Program-made: the position numbers and the translations under genes | Part shown: piece by piece, positions 1 to 6,736 of the stretch | Position numbering within the stretch: the first letter of the stretch is position 1 | How the letters are laid out: every line of letters begins with the position of its first letter | Origin: Nitrospina sp. | GTDB lineage: Bacteria > Nitrospinota > Nitrospinia > Nitrospinales > VA-1 | Direction: 5' to 3' | NCBI GenBank assembly: GCA_018665625.1 | Contig: JABJCF010000150.1 | Location: 1-10,036 of the forward strand | DNA: 10,036 bases | Notes under the pieces: model-generated | Database searches by the model: none | What the model was told of the DNA's origin: nothing | The model's input: only the letters and a program-made list of their open reading frames with translations

Positions 1-982
1 GATCATCATATTCAAAAGGGTTTCCATACCCTAGCGCCCACGCATCAATGCCTTCCTCATCGCCATCAACTACCCACTCATCATCAATTGAAACTCCACA
101 AGACAATTCAATCCCTATATAAAAACAACCTAAAGCAAAATCACTAGCTTCTTCAAATTCGCTCTCAGCTGAATCATCTGAAATACCACGCGCATTCAAA
201 CCTTCTGAAAGAAGAGTAACTGCACTACGCCACGAATCAGCAAAATCAAGGGTTTTCTTATAAATATTTTCATAATGCGGCACTTCAAGATGCCCCCCTT
301 CCTGTAACGCTTTAAAGATCATTGAATATTTCCATGCGTCACTTAATTTCATTTCCTGAGAAATATCGTTAGCAATGCTTATTAAATTTTTACCGTCTTT
401 ATCACTAAGGTTATCCTCAATCACATCAAGATTATTTTTTAATTCAGTATTTAGGTCAAAAATACTTGGTTTACTTTCAAAAACATCTACGGATATAGAT
501 GCAAGCTCAAATATTTTTTTAACAAAGTTTGTTAGAGACTCATCCGCATTACTAGTTCCCTCTATTTCAGTGGAAATTTTAGAGATTTTAGCGGAATCTT
601 TATCTTGAGTGTTACTTTCCCCAGTGGATGTATTGGAAGAGTCTTGATCACCTTCCTTAGCCTTCCGCAGCATTCTTTTCTGATCCCTTTTAAGCGCATC
701 AGCAAGGGTAATTTCATTATGACAAAGGTATTCATCATCGCTTCCCGCAATCTGTGTTTTGATACCAAACATCTCCTCAATTTTTTTCTCTAGTGTTCCA
801 ACCTTCATACTTTTTCTTATGCTGAGTTCGCCGGATCCTCTTTTCTTTCTGATTTCCCCAATAGTTTTATTCTCATCAGAAAAAGAGCGGCCATCATAGA
901 CACGAAGAGTTAATCCAAATTCTCCTTGAAATCTTTTTTTTAAAGTCCCCACCTTCATTTGTCCAGTTATTGAAAACGCCAT
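1..982 (-). CDS. Repeat protein A: N-terminal duplicated module with an unknown C-terminal region (partial, runs off the left edge)
   Basis: The frame is open from the ATG at 982 to the window edge (327 codons, no stop), so the gene is cut by the window. The start is supported by AAAGGAG seven bases upstream. Residues 1-95 hold two copies of one motif, M-K-V-G-T-L-x-K-K followed by F-G and an alternating hydrophobic stretch, with first Met at residues 9 and 59. The same module occurs four times in protein B (3754-5454). Residues about 97-140 are a Ser/Thr/Asp/Lys-rich linker. The rest (about 145-327) is acidic, probably mostly helical, and unlike protein B. I see no signal peptide or membrane segment, so it is probably cytoplasmic. 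It is the last visible gene of the minus-strand cassette and has its own promoter candidate at 1075-1103. I recall similar N-terminal modules in hypothetical proteins of diverse bacteria but know no function. Confidence 0.85.
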   Translation of the reverse strand, partial: MAFSITGQMKVGTLKKRFQGEFGLTLRVYDGRSFSDENKTIGEIRKKRGSGELSIRKSMKVGTLEKKIEEMFGIKTQIAGSDDEYLCHNEITLADALKRDQKRMLRKAKEGDQDSSNTSTGESNTQDKDSAKISKISTEIEGTSNADESLTNFVKKIFELASISVDVFESKPSIFDLNTELKNNLDVIEDNLSDKDGKNLISIANDISQEMKLSDAWKYSMIFKALQEGGHLEVPHYENIYKKTLDFADSWRSAVTLLSEGLNARGISDDSAESEFEEASDFALGCFYIGIELSCGVSIDDEWVVDGDEEGIDAWALGYGNPFEYDD

Positions 983-1059
983 TTAGCTTCTCCTTTAAGA
1001 ATGAAACTGAGTTGAATAGAATACCACTCAGAAAGCAATTCACTGATAACCATAAATAA

Positions 1060-1103
1060 TTTTGGAAAATAGTGATTTTACGACATAGCTAAATAACATT
1101 CAA
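1060..1103 (-). promoter_or_regulatory. Promoter candidate for repeat protein A, block shared with protein B
   Basis: On the minus strand TTGAAT (1098-1103) is followed after exactly 17 bases by TAAAAT (1075-1080), then after 9 bases by CCAAAA (1060-1065). The -10 element ends 92 bases before the start codon. The same three hexamers with identical spacings occur upstream of protein B at 5538-5581; over the 44 bases I count 32 identical positions, including a TATG inside the spacer. Conservation between two genes separated by about 4 kb is the main support. The transcription start itself is not shown. Confidence 0.6.
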
Positions 1104-1146
1104 CCACCGCTTATGCCTATTTCTGTTATATATAATTAAGCCTTAG

Positions 1147-1569
1147 CTATTCTAGAGCCTTGTCCAGCTCTTTAAAAAGTAACTCTTCTCGGGCATATCT
1201 AATCTGGCCATAGTCAAAACTTATGCTCTCAATTCCAGATAACCTCTGGGTATATTCTTCCTTGGTAAGTAGTCCCGAATTTAAGTCCTGACATAATTTT
1301 TCATATCTGACTATTAGATTCTGGATATTGGGATGCCAGTTAATATATCTCCCCTTTGACCAGGTAATTTCAGGGCCGACACCAAATAGATAAGTTCCGA
1401 ATTTTAAGCCAACCCCGTTTCCCTCATATTCAACCTTGTGAACCGAGCAGTCTTGCTGATGAATACTCAGGTAGCTAGATTTTGACTCCTCTAAAAACAA
1501 TTTCATCTCCTCAGAAAATGATAAGGAAGGAGCAAATAAAAATACTACGACCAAAATATTTTTTAACAT
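1147..1569 (-). CDS. Small exported protein, partner of the upstream lipoprotein
   Basis: A 140-residue protein with a clear Sec signal peptide: K3, a hydrophobic core at residues 4-16, and a likely cleavage after Ser19 (SFS|EE). The mature protein has two cysteines (41 and 93) that could form a periplasmic disulfide. Residues about 95-112 (DLNSGLLTKEEYTQRL and flanks) resemble the short helical SHOCT-type motif, in which a Gly-hydrophobic-Leu-Thr-x-Glu-Glu turn joins two helices. I do not recognise the full protein family. AGGGAG nine bases upstream supports the ATG. It starts 43 bases after the lipoprotein gene with no terminator between them, so the two are probably one transcript and may act together in the envelope. 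No convincing terminator follows it. Confidence 0.8.
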   Translation of the reverse strand: MLKNILVVVFLFAPSLSFSEEMKLFLEESKSSYLSIHQQDCSVHKVEYEGNGVGLKFGTYLFGVGPEITWSKGRYINWHPNIQNLIVRYEKLCQDLNSGLLTKEEYTQRLSGIESISFDYGQIRYAREELLFKELDKALE

Positions 1570-1612
1570 GACAGTGATCTCCCTAATTCCTAAGGAACAA
1601 TAGATCTATTGA

Positions 1613-2773
1613 TTAATAAAATACAGATTTCCACCATTTAGAATTAGAGGTAAGAGGTTCTTTCCCCTGCCACTTTTTCTCAAAATCTGTTTTTTCTGGT
1701 GGTTCAATAAATGACATTTCCTCAATACTTTGAGGCTCCAAAGTGTCCTCATTATTTTTAACGATCTCTGGCAGCTTTATTCTTTCAGTTTTTTGAGTCT
1801 GATCTAATACGCGTTTATCTCGTTCTAAGAGTTTCTTTTCTTCTAAGGAGACCATTTCCTCAAAAGGGTTGATATGTTTTTGGATAATAATTGGCCTCAC
1901 CCTTGACGGTCTTTTCCTTAAAAAGGCTGTCTCTTCATTTTTAAACAAACCTTCTGTAGAAGGGTTGCGAGAACTTGGGCGAACCATATGATTTTCTATT
2001 TGGCCTAGAAACTCAGTTTGTTTTTCAACAAATTCTTTCTCCTCTTTCAACTGATCCTTTTCCCGAGTAAGAAGCTCCTTTTCTTTTTCCATAGTCAGAC
2101 GTTGCTCTTCAAAGAGTTTCTCCTTTGAGGATGTCATTTCCTCGAAATGTTCCTTACGCTTATTCAACAACTCCTCTTCAAGCTCCCTATGAAGTTTGTC
2201 AGCACTTTCCTTGATAGCTTCACGAATATCTTTTGATAGCTCCTTATATTGGTCTACATTCCGCTTAAACCATTCAAGATCAAGCTTGGCAAGTGAGAAT
2301 AGTTCATTTCTATACGGATGCTCCCAGTGGTCAACTATGACTATTCCTGAGACTGTAGACGCCGTGAGTGTTTTTATAGCCGTTTCTGAGTGCTGTTCTT
2401 CACTCGTCGCAGTAAAGTCACCCGCAGTAGTGTGGCTCAAATAGTCCTTATTCAAAGACCGAGTGTCAAATGCAATCATTTTAGCTAAGTCATTTCTAGC
2501 CCTATCGTCGGAAACAATCCTTCCAAGAGAATAGTTTTTGATACCTGTGGCAGAACCAACTCCATAAAATGATCTATCCTCTTCATCACCTGTAAATGCC
2601 CCTCCACCCTTGAGAACCCAGGCAGGTGCTTTAATTTCTGGTGAATTAATAGGAGTCTGTGATTGAAGATCAGGAAGCCTAGCTGGTGGAGGCTCAAGTT
2701 TTGCTACATCAGGAATAGTCGTACACGCTCCCAATACCATGGTCAAAACACTAATCAAGATATGTTTTTTCAT
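1613..2773 (-). CDS. LPP20-like lipoprotein with long charged coiled coil
   Basis: A 386-residue lipoprotein. Residues 1-16 are a lipoprotein signal ending in the lipobox V-L-G-A-C, with Cys17 as the acylated residue; Thr at +2 rather than Asp predicts the outer membrane by the E. coli rule. Residues about 51-172 (AWV, then FYGVGSA, then RARNDLA, then a final strand-helix) resemble the LPP20 lipoprotein fold, in which a processed N-terminus leads into a Tyr-Gly-Val-Gly strand and a helix of Arg/Ala repeats. Residues about 174-260 are an uninterrupted Glu/Lys-rich heptad-like segment, a predicted coiled coil. The C-terminal 125 residues are charged and low in complexity. GAGGTG seven bases before the ATG supports the start. 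The upstream region carries the presumed WYL operator (2825-2841) and an 11-bp inverted repeat. The LPP20 assignment rests on motif recall; the lipoprotein call is firm. Confidence 0.88.
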   Translation of the reverse strand: MKKHILISVLTMVLGACTTIPDVAKLEPPPARLPDLQSQTPINSPEIKAPAWVLKGGGAFTGDEEDRSFYGVGSATGIKNYSLGRIVSDDRARNDLAKMIAFDTRSLNKDYLSHTTAGDFTATSEEQHSETAIKTLTASTVSGIVIVDHWEHPYRNELFSLAKLDLEWFKRNVDQYKELSKDIREAIKESADKLHRELEEELLNKRKEHFEEMTSSKEKLFEEQRLTMEKEKELLTREKDQLKEEKEFVEKQTEFLGQIENHMVRPSSRNPSTEGLFKNEETAFLRKRPSRVRPIIIQKHINPFEEMVSLEEKKLLERDKRVLDQTQKTERIKLPEIVKNNEDTLEPQSIEEMSFIEPPEKTDFEKKWQGKEPLTSNSKWWKSVFY

Positions 2774-2787
2774 AACAATTCACCTCT

Positions 2788-2824
2788 GTCTATTGTTTCA
2801 ATACATAAACTATAAACAATAGAC
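2788..2824 (-). promoter_or_regulatory. 11-bp perfect inverted repeat in the lipoprotein leader
   Basis: GTCTATTGTTT (2788-2798) and AAACAATAGAC (2814-2824) are perfect reverse complements separated by 15 bases. The repeat sits between the presumed WYL operator, which begins at the next base (2825), and the ribosome binding site GAGGTG (2781-2786). If transcription starts upstream, the leader RNA would fold into a hairpin ending one base from the ribosome binding site. If it starts inside, the repeat is better read as a second protein-binding site. There is no T-tract, so it is not a terminator. Confidence 0.5.
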
Positions 2825-2853
2825 CGGAAGAAAATCTGCCGTTATATATTTTA
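2825..2853 (-). promoter_or_regulatory. Presumed WYL-regulator operator upstream of the lipoprotein operon
   Basis: CGGAAG-N5-CTGCCG (2825-2841 on the plus strand) is a near-palindrome with one mismatch per six-base arm. With the adjoining AT-rich 12 bases it forms a 29-bp block that matches the block upstream of the WYL gene (6727-6755) at 24 of 29 positions. The hexamer CTATTG follows two bases downstream here and three bases downstream there. That a WYL protein binds it is inferred from this sharing and from the way BrxR/CapW-type WYL regulators bind inverted repeats at their own promoters. Confidence 0.6.
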
Positions 2854-2968
2854 TTGAATATTTAAAATAGGAGCTAAAAGCGGGAGAAGGGAAATCTACT
2901 TCACATTGATAGGAGCTATTATCCAACGCCGCGCACACAGGCGGACCACGTAATCTCTAAGAGCAATT

Positions 2969-3637
2969 TTACTGTGCCTTGCCATGCAATAGGCTAGCCA
3001 TTGCTGCCCAATCTGCCGATACGCGGTCAATACCTCCACGGTTTCGGTTGGCCTTCCCTAATCCACCCGGATGGGATTGTGCCCAGATAAACGTATCTTT
3101 ATATTTAAAGTGGTTGGGAATTGCTTCAACCAGATTCTTTGGGGTTGGCTTTTCTAGACTCTTTGAAATTGTATTGAAAACTCTTAACCCAAGGCAGATG
3201 ACAATCTTTGGTGACACTACCTCTATTTGAGGGATGGCAAAGTTTATTGCGGCCTCCATTAAATCTCTGGAGGGAATGTATGAAGACATATTACCGAGTT
3301 TGACAAACGGAAACAGATTTGTGGCATAGGTGTCCGACAATGGAATGCCAAAATGCGTATCCAAGAGAGCGATAAGGTTCTTGTTTGTTGGTAATTCTGG
3401 GCTATACCCTAGACTTACAATATTTGGGTCTTTAGGTCTGCTTAGAGATTCATCAGAGGCCCAATCCTGTAGAATAAGCATAACATCGGCATTTTCATTG
3501 TGGGCGGACTTGCTGTAAGGTGATACGTAGTTACATTCATATGCCCCTTCATGATATTCAGCTATGCCTTTGTACCCGTGTGGTACATTCTTTTTCCGTT
3601 TTTTTGCTAATTTTGCTAGTTGTTTTCCCTTAGTCAT
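2969..3637 (-). CDS. Uracil-DNA glycosylase superfamily protein (divergent)
   Basis: A 222-residue protein beginning at the ATG at 3637. A GTG at 3664 and an ATG at 3649 are in frame, but only 3637 has a spaced ribosome binding site (GGAG at 3644-3647), and the GTG lies inside an inverted repeat. UDG-fold landmarks appear in order: the active-site loop region LILQDWAS (54-61), the hydrophobic YATNLFPF (104-111), the helix-capping strand KIVICLGLRVFN (144-155), and a C-terminal SHPGGLGKANR (188-198) in the place of the HPS loop. In classical enzymes the first motif is GQDPYH or GEAPG; here Asp58 is kept but the proline is replaced by Trp, so removal of uracil cannot be assumed. The first 20 residues are Lys-rich, as in DNA-binding tails. 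The protein could excise a modified base or only bind DNA. Confidence 0.75.
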   Translation of the reverse strand: MTKGKQLAKLAKKRKKNVPHGYKGIAEYHEGAYECNYVSPYSKSAHNENADVMLILQDWASDESLSRPKDPNIVSLGYSPELPTNKNLIALLDTHFGIPLSDTYATNLFPFVKLGNMSSYIPSRDLMEAAINFAIPQIEVVSPKIVICLGLRVFNTISKSLEKPTPKNLVEAIPNHFKYKDTFIWAQSHPGGLGKANRNRGGIDRVSADWAAMASLLHGKAQ

Positions 3638-3658
3638 GAGGTTCTCCATTATTCTTGC

Positions 3659-3673
3659 TGACACGAAGTGTCA
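3659..3673 (-). promoter_or_regulatory. Perfect inverted repeat just upstream of the UDG-like gene
   Basis: TGACAC and GTGTCA form a perfect six-base inverted repeat around a 3-base centre, ending 21 bases before the ATG at 3637. It lies just downstream of the promoter candidate, about where transcription would begin, so it could be an operator or a short leader hairpin. No T-tract follows. Confidence 0.45.
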
Positions 3674-3684
3674 CGGCTATTTCC

Positions 3685-3712
3685 CTTTTAATATTTCATT
3701 TTTGTTAGTCAA
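3685..3712 (-). promoter_or_regulatory. Promoter candidate for the UDG-like gene
   Basis: On the minus strand TTGACT (3707-3712, five of six matches to the -35 consensus) is followed after 16 bases by TAAAAG (3685-3690, four of six matches to the -10). It lies 47 bases before the start codon. It is not a copy of the promoter block of proteins A and B. Confidence 0.35.
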
Positions 3713-3753
3713 TTCAGCTTCTCATTCCCAAATAGTTAATAACCGTTAAAACT

Positions 3754-5454
3754 TTAATCCATACCTAAATCGGATTTTGCTTCTTGAATCTGCTCAACAG
3801 ATTCTGCGTCACTTAATTTCTCCAATGCTTGATCAAAAATTTTCCTAGCCCACACCAAGTCTTCTAAGTAGTGCTCACTAGCTACGAACATTCCAAGCAT
3901 CAAATAATCATCTGAGCCTTCAGCTTTAATTAAGGCACTCTGAAAAATTTTTCTAGCCCACTCCTTATCATTAAGATAGTCTTCATTTGCAACAGTAACA
4001 CCAAGAGAGTAATGGTCATCAAAATCCTCCGCCTTATCAAGAGCCTTCTGAAAAACTTCTTTAGCCCATTCCTTATCATCTAAAGAGTCCTGCCTAGCTA
4101 TGTCCTCTCCAAGTTTGCAATGATCATCTGCGTCTTCAGCTTTAATTAAGGCACTCTGAAAAATTTCTCTAGCCCACTTCTTATCATTAAGACAGTCTTC
4201 ATCTGCAACAGCAACACCAAGAGAGTGATGGTCATCAAAATCCTCCGCCTTATCAAGAGCCTTCTGGAAAATTTCTCTAGCCCACGCCTTGTCATTAAAA
4301 CCATCTGAATTAGCAACAGCAACACCAAGATCGTAATGGTCAGAAAATTCCTCCGACGCATCAAAAGCCTTCGTATCAAGAGCCTTCTGAAAAATTTCTT
4401 TAGCCCATTCCTTGTCCCCTAGGTTTTCCAAAATTGATTCTCCTAGCACCCTGAACTCCACTGATTCATCCGCTCTATCTGAAGCCTGTTGATAATATTT
4501 TTTAGCTAATCCCTTATCATTAAGACCGTCTTCATCTGCCACAGAATCAACCACAGACAGCATATCTCTAAAATCTGTTGCGCAATCAATAGCTTTCTGA
4601 TAAAGCTTTTTTGCCCACTCCTTATTCCCTGACTCCAACACATCCTCAGCTAGCTTATGAAAATCATATGAATCCTCTGCCTCCTTTTCCCTCTCTTTCA
4701 GCTCATCCTCACTACCGTCATCATCGCTACCCCCAGACTCCTCGACCACAAATCCTTCTAAATTATCACCGTATTTTTCTTTTGCGGAGGCAATTAAATC
4801 ACTAATTGAAGCTTCAATAACCACATCCGATTGAGTTTTCCTTAAACTAGATATGGTTGTAATATCAAGAGCTGGCTCCAACTTATAAAGTTGCAAAGGC
4901 AACCCTAGATAACTCATAAACTGCTTTTTTACATCCCCTACCAGCATATCTGGTTTAATCCGGAATTCTCCACTATTTTGACCTGTGTCGACATCTAGAC
5001 ATAGGCTATTTAAGCGCCTTTCGTCGCTAGCCACTTCATTGCCATCCATAAGATCAACTTGGATATCAAGAGCTTGTTCAAAACTGGCTTTAAACCTTTT
5101 GACTGTCATCCCACCAGACAGTTTTAATTTATTAAGATCCCAAATATTACCCCCACTATTATTATGCAAATTGCCAAATATATCCTCATCATCAGCAATT
5201 AAGGTCTTGTAAATTTCCAAATCAAGACCAAATTCCTTCTTAAAATTTTTCTTTACGTTCTTGACAAGCATATTTCCCCGTACGTCAAAGCTGCCAACTT
5301 TTGCTCCTTTAAAATTTTTAGGCCGCAAAGAAGCAAGAGTTGCACCATTAGATGCAAGCTCTCCATCAAATAGCACATCGCAAAACACACCAAAGCTGTC
5401 TTTAAACTCTTTTTCAAAGCGGACTACAGTCATTTTTCCTGTTACCATTACCAT
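3754..5454 (-). CDS. Repeat protein B: four N-terminal modules plus eight 36-residue TPR-like repeats
   Basis: A 566-residue protein. An in-frame ATG lies at 5472, but AAGGAG (5464-5469) is positioned for the ATG at 5454, and that start also aligns the N-terminus with protein A (M..TGKM against M..TGQM). Four copies of the module found in protein A start at residues 8, 62, 116 and 170, an exact 54-residue period. An acidic linker (about 240-261) follows. Residues 262-550 are eight tandem repeats, six of exactly 36 residues, with the core LG-x-x-V-A, L-N-D-K-x-W-A-R-E-I-F-Q-x-A-L and K-A-E-D. These resemble TPR or Sel1-like helical hairpins, which build protein-binding solenoids. There is no signal peptide, so the protein is probably a cytoplasmic scaffold. 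The N-terminal module and its function are unrecognised. Confidence 0.88.
   Translation of the reverse strand: MVMVTGKMTVVRFEKEFKDSFGVFCDVLFDGELASNGATLASLRPKNFKGAKVGSFDVRGNMLVKNVKKNFKKEFGLDLEIYKTLIADDEDIFGNLHNNSGGNIWDLNKLKLSGGMTVKRFKASFEQALDIQVDLMDGNEVASDERRLNSLCLDVDTGQNSGEFRIKPDMLVGDVKKQFMSYLGLPLQLYKLEPALDITTISSLRKTQSDVVIEASISDLIASAKEKYGDNLEGFVVEESGGSDDDGSEDELKEREKEAEDSYDFHKLAEDVLESGNKEWAKKLYQKAIDCATDFRDMLSVVDSVADEDGLNDKGLAKKYYQQASDRADESVEFRVLGESILENLGDKEWAKEIFQKALDTKAFDASEEFSDHYDLGVAVANSDGFNDKAWAREIFQKALDKAEDFDDHHSLGVAVADEDCLNDKKWAREIFQSALIKAEDADDHCKLGEDIARQDSLDDKEWAKEVFQKALDKAEDFDDHYSLGVTVANEDYLNDKEWARKIFQSALIKAEGSDDYLMLGMFVASEHYLEDLVWARKIFDQALEKLSDAESVEQIQEAKSDLGMD
3805..4653 (-). repeat. 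Tandem 108-bp coding repeats with a 216-bp higher-order period
   Basis: This is the DNA encoding most of the TPR-like solenoid of protein B. Near-identical stretches recur at a 216-bp offset: AGCTTTAATTAAGGCACTCT begins at 3922 and again at 4138, and TCAAAATCCTCCGCC begins at 4019 and again at 4235. The unit that duplicated recently was therefore a pair of 36-residue repeats. Such long near-identical stretches can expand or contract by recombination. Confidence 0.8.
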
Positions 5455-5493
5455 ATGATCATTCTCCTTCATTAGCAGTTAAGTTGGTTTCAG

Positions 5494-5507
5494 GCGTAGA
5501 AATACGC
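5494..5507 (-). other. Small leader hairpin upstream of protein B
   Basis: GCGTA and TACGC form a 5-bp stem with a 4-base loop, about 40 bases before the start codon and within the presumed leader. It could be chance. Protein A's leader has no equivalent that I can see. Confidence 0.2.
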
Positions 5508-5537
5508 AAGCTCATCAGTCTCAATCTATTAAGTATT

Positions 5538-5581
5538 TTTTGGATAGAATGAATTTTAAGGCATACCCAAAAAATATTCAA
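5538..5581 (-). promoter_or_regulatory. Promoter candidate for repeat protein B, block shared with protein A
   Basis: TTGAAT (5576-5581), 17 bases, TAAAAT (5553-5558), 9 bases, CCAAAA (5538-5543), read on the minus strand. Hexamers and spacings are identical to the block upstream of protein A. The -10 element ends 98 bases before the start codon at 5454, giving a leader of similar length to that of A. Confidence 0.6.
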
Positions 5582-5666
5582 CTCCTATTCACTCCTCATG
5601 ATATTCCCTAGGCATACCTCTCACTCTTTTAAAAAGAGCTGCAAACAGAAGGACGAAAGAAGAGAA

Positions 5667-6659
5667 TTAATTTAAATCATAGGATGCGACCAATCCTTCT
5701 AGCTCAACCCTAATGGCATCCTTCAGCTCTTTAGGCTTGATTACTTTCGCATGGTTTCCAAAGCTCAACACCCAGGGGATGACTTGCTCCAAGGCTGAGA
5801 CTGTCATGCTTAATTGGATGGTTCTATCTTTTAGTGTTTTGACCGAGGAAGTCTTATGCCACTTGCGCGAGGTGATAACATCATCCAATTTACTAGAAAA
5901 GTTTACTACCACATTATATTGTTTACCGTCATTCCGGATTAACCCAAATGCACCATCTACATAGTCCTGCGGAGAGTAATTAGATGGGTAATTAAAGGTA
6001 TCGCCTGTCTTTTCAGTTTTGGTAACCCGTTCTAATGCAAATAAAGTAATTCGGTTTCCTTTTTCAGTTCTGCCGATTAAGTAAAGACCGTTTCTATATT
6101 GCAGAAGTGTATATATTTTCAATTCATGCTGAGCAGATGTGCGTTTATCAGCAGCCTTATAGTTCACTCTTAATACTTTCCGGTGAATCATAGAGTGAAG
6201 GCAGTCTTTTAGAACATTAGCCTTTTTGCTGTAATCTTTGGGCCACTCATTAATTGAATATATGTTCTTATCTAGATTGTAAAACAGGGTCTTATTTTTA
6301 CCCTTATACAAGTTACCGAACAGCTTTTGCATTTTATCTTCAAGCTCTGTTCCTTTTAGAAACCTGAGCATTGATATTGCAAAATATAAGGCTATGACAT
6401 GCCCACCCTCATCATCCTTTGCAATATTTAAGGGCCTTAAGTAAACACGTCTTGTATCTTCTCTCCCGTCAACTTCAACACGAGACTTACCGTATTCATC
6501 TAAGAACTCAGGAATTTCCTTAAGGTCGGCTATATAGGTTCGGCGGGTACGGTCATCAATTTCATAGGAATCACTAAGCTCATTAAAAGTAATTCCATTG
6601 GGGTTCTCCAATAATCGTAATAGAATTCTTGCCATTTTTATTCTAGGTGTATCAGCCAT
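5667..6659 (-). CDS. WYL-domain transcriptional regulator (wHTH-WYL-WCX)
   Basis: A 330-residue protein with the three-part layout of WYL regulators. Residues about 6-75 form a winged helix-turn-helix: ARILLRLLENPNGITFNELSD, then a recognition segment around DDRTRRTYIADL. Residues about 150-213 are the WYL domain, ending in YRNGLYLIGR (188-197) and ITLFALERV, with Leu in the position of the family's Trp. Residues about 246-325 are the WCX extension (VVVNFSS, then IPWVLSFGNHAKVIKPKEL). Regulators of this kind (BrxR, CapW) repress defence operons and their own genes, with the WYL pocket thought to sense a ligand. AAGGA, eight bases upstream, supports the ATG. The presumed operator and a TATAAT -10 lie upstream. 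It is the promoter-proximal gene of the cassette and probably its switch. Confidence 0.9.
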   Translation of the reverse strand: MADTPRIKMARILLRLLENPNGITFNELSDSYEIDDRTRRTYIADLKEIPEFLDEYGKSRVEVDGREDTRRVYLRPLNIAKDDEGGHVIALYFAISMLRFLKGTELEDKMQKLFGNLYKGKNKTLFYNLDKNIYSINEWPKDYSKKANVLKDCLHSMIHRKVLRVNYKAADKRTSAQHELKIYTLLQYRNGLYLIGRTEKGNRITLFALERVTKTEKTGDTFNYPSNYSPQDYVDGAFGLIRNDGKQYNVVVNFSSKLDDVITSRKWHKTSSVKTLKDRTIQLSMTVSALEQVIPWVLSFGNHAKVIKPKELKDAIRVELEGLVASYDLN

Positions 6660-6706
6660 CAGACAATCCTTGCTAAATAACTCTATTAAGAACCCAAAAT
6701 GCTATG

Positions 6707-6736
6707 ATTATATTTACCAATAGCATCGGAAGTAAA
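6707..6736 (-). promoter_or_regulatory. Promoter candidate of the WYL gene, overlapped by its operator
   Basis: A consensus TATAAT (6707-6712) is preceded after 18 bases by TTTACT (6731-6736, four of six matches). The -35 element lies inside the palindrome at 6727-6743, so a bound regulator would block RNA polymerase. The -10 ends 47 bases before the start codon. Confidence 0.5.

Noticed and set aside
2925..2950. GC-rich CCGC...GCGG hairpin after the UDG-like gene as a terminator
   Set aside because: Only a 4-bp GC stem can be formed and no T-run follows on the minus strand.
3638..3664. GTG at 3664 or ATG at 3649 as the start of the UDG-like protein
   Set aside because: The GTG falls in the inverted repeat and neither has a spaced ribosome binding site, while the ATG at 3637 has GGAG six bases upstream.
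3805..4653. Regular tandem repeats that could suggest a CRISPR array
   Set aside because: The 108-bp and 216-bp periods are in frame, have no spacers and encode 36-residue helical repeats.
4146..5458. Several open frames of 60-80 codons on both strands inside protein B
   Set aside because: They are out-of-frame readings of the repeated coding sequence with low-complexity translations and no ribosome binding sites.
5624..5638. CTCTTTT/AAAAGAG palindrome as a terminator for the WYL gene
   Set aside because: The stem is AT-rich with a 1-base centre, no stable loop and no distinct T-tract beyond the arm itself.
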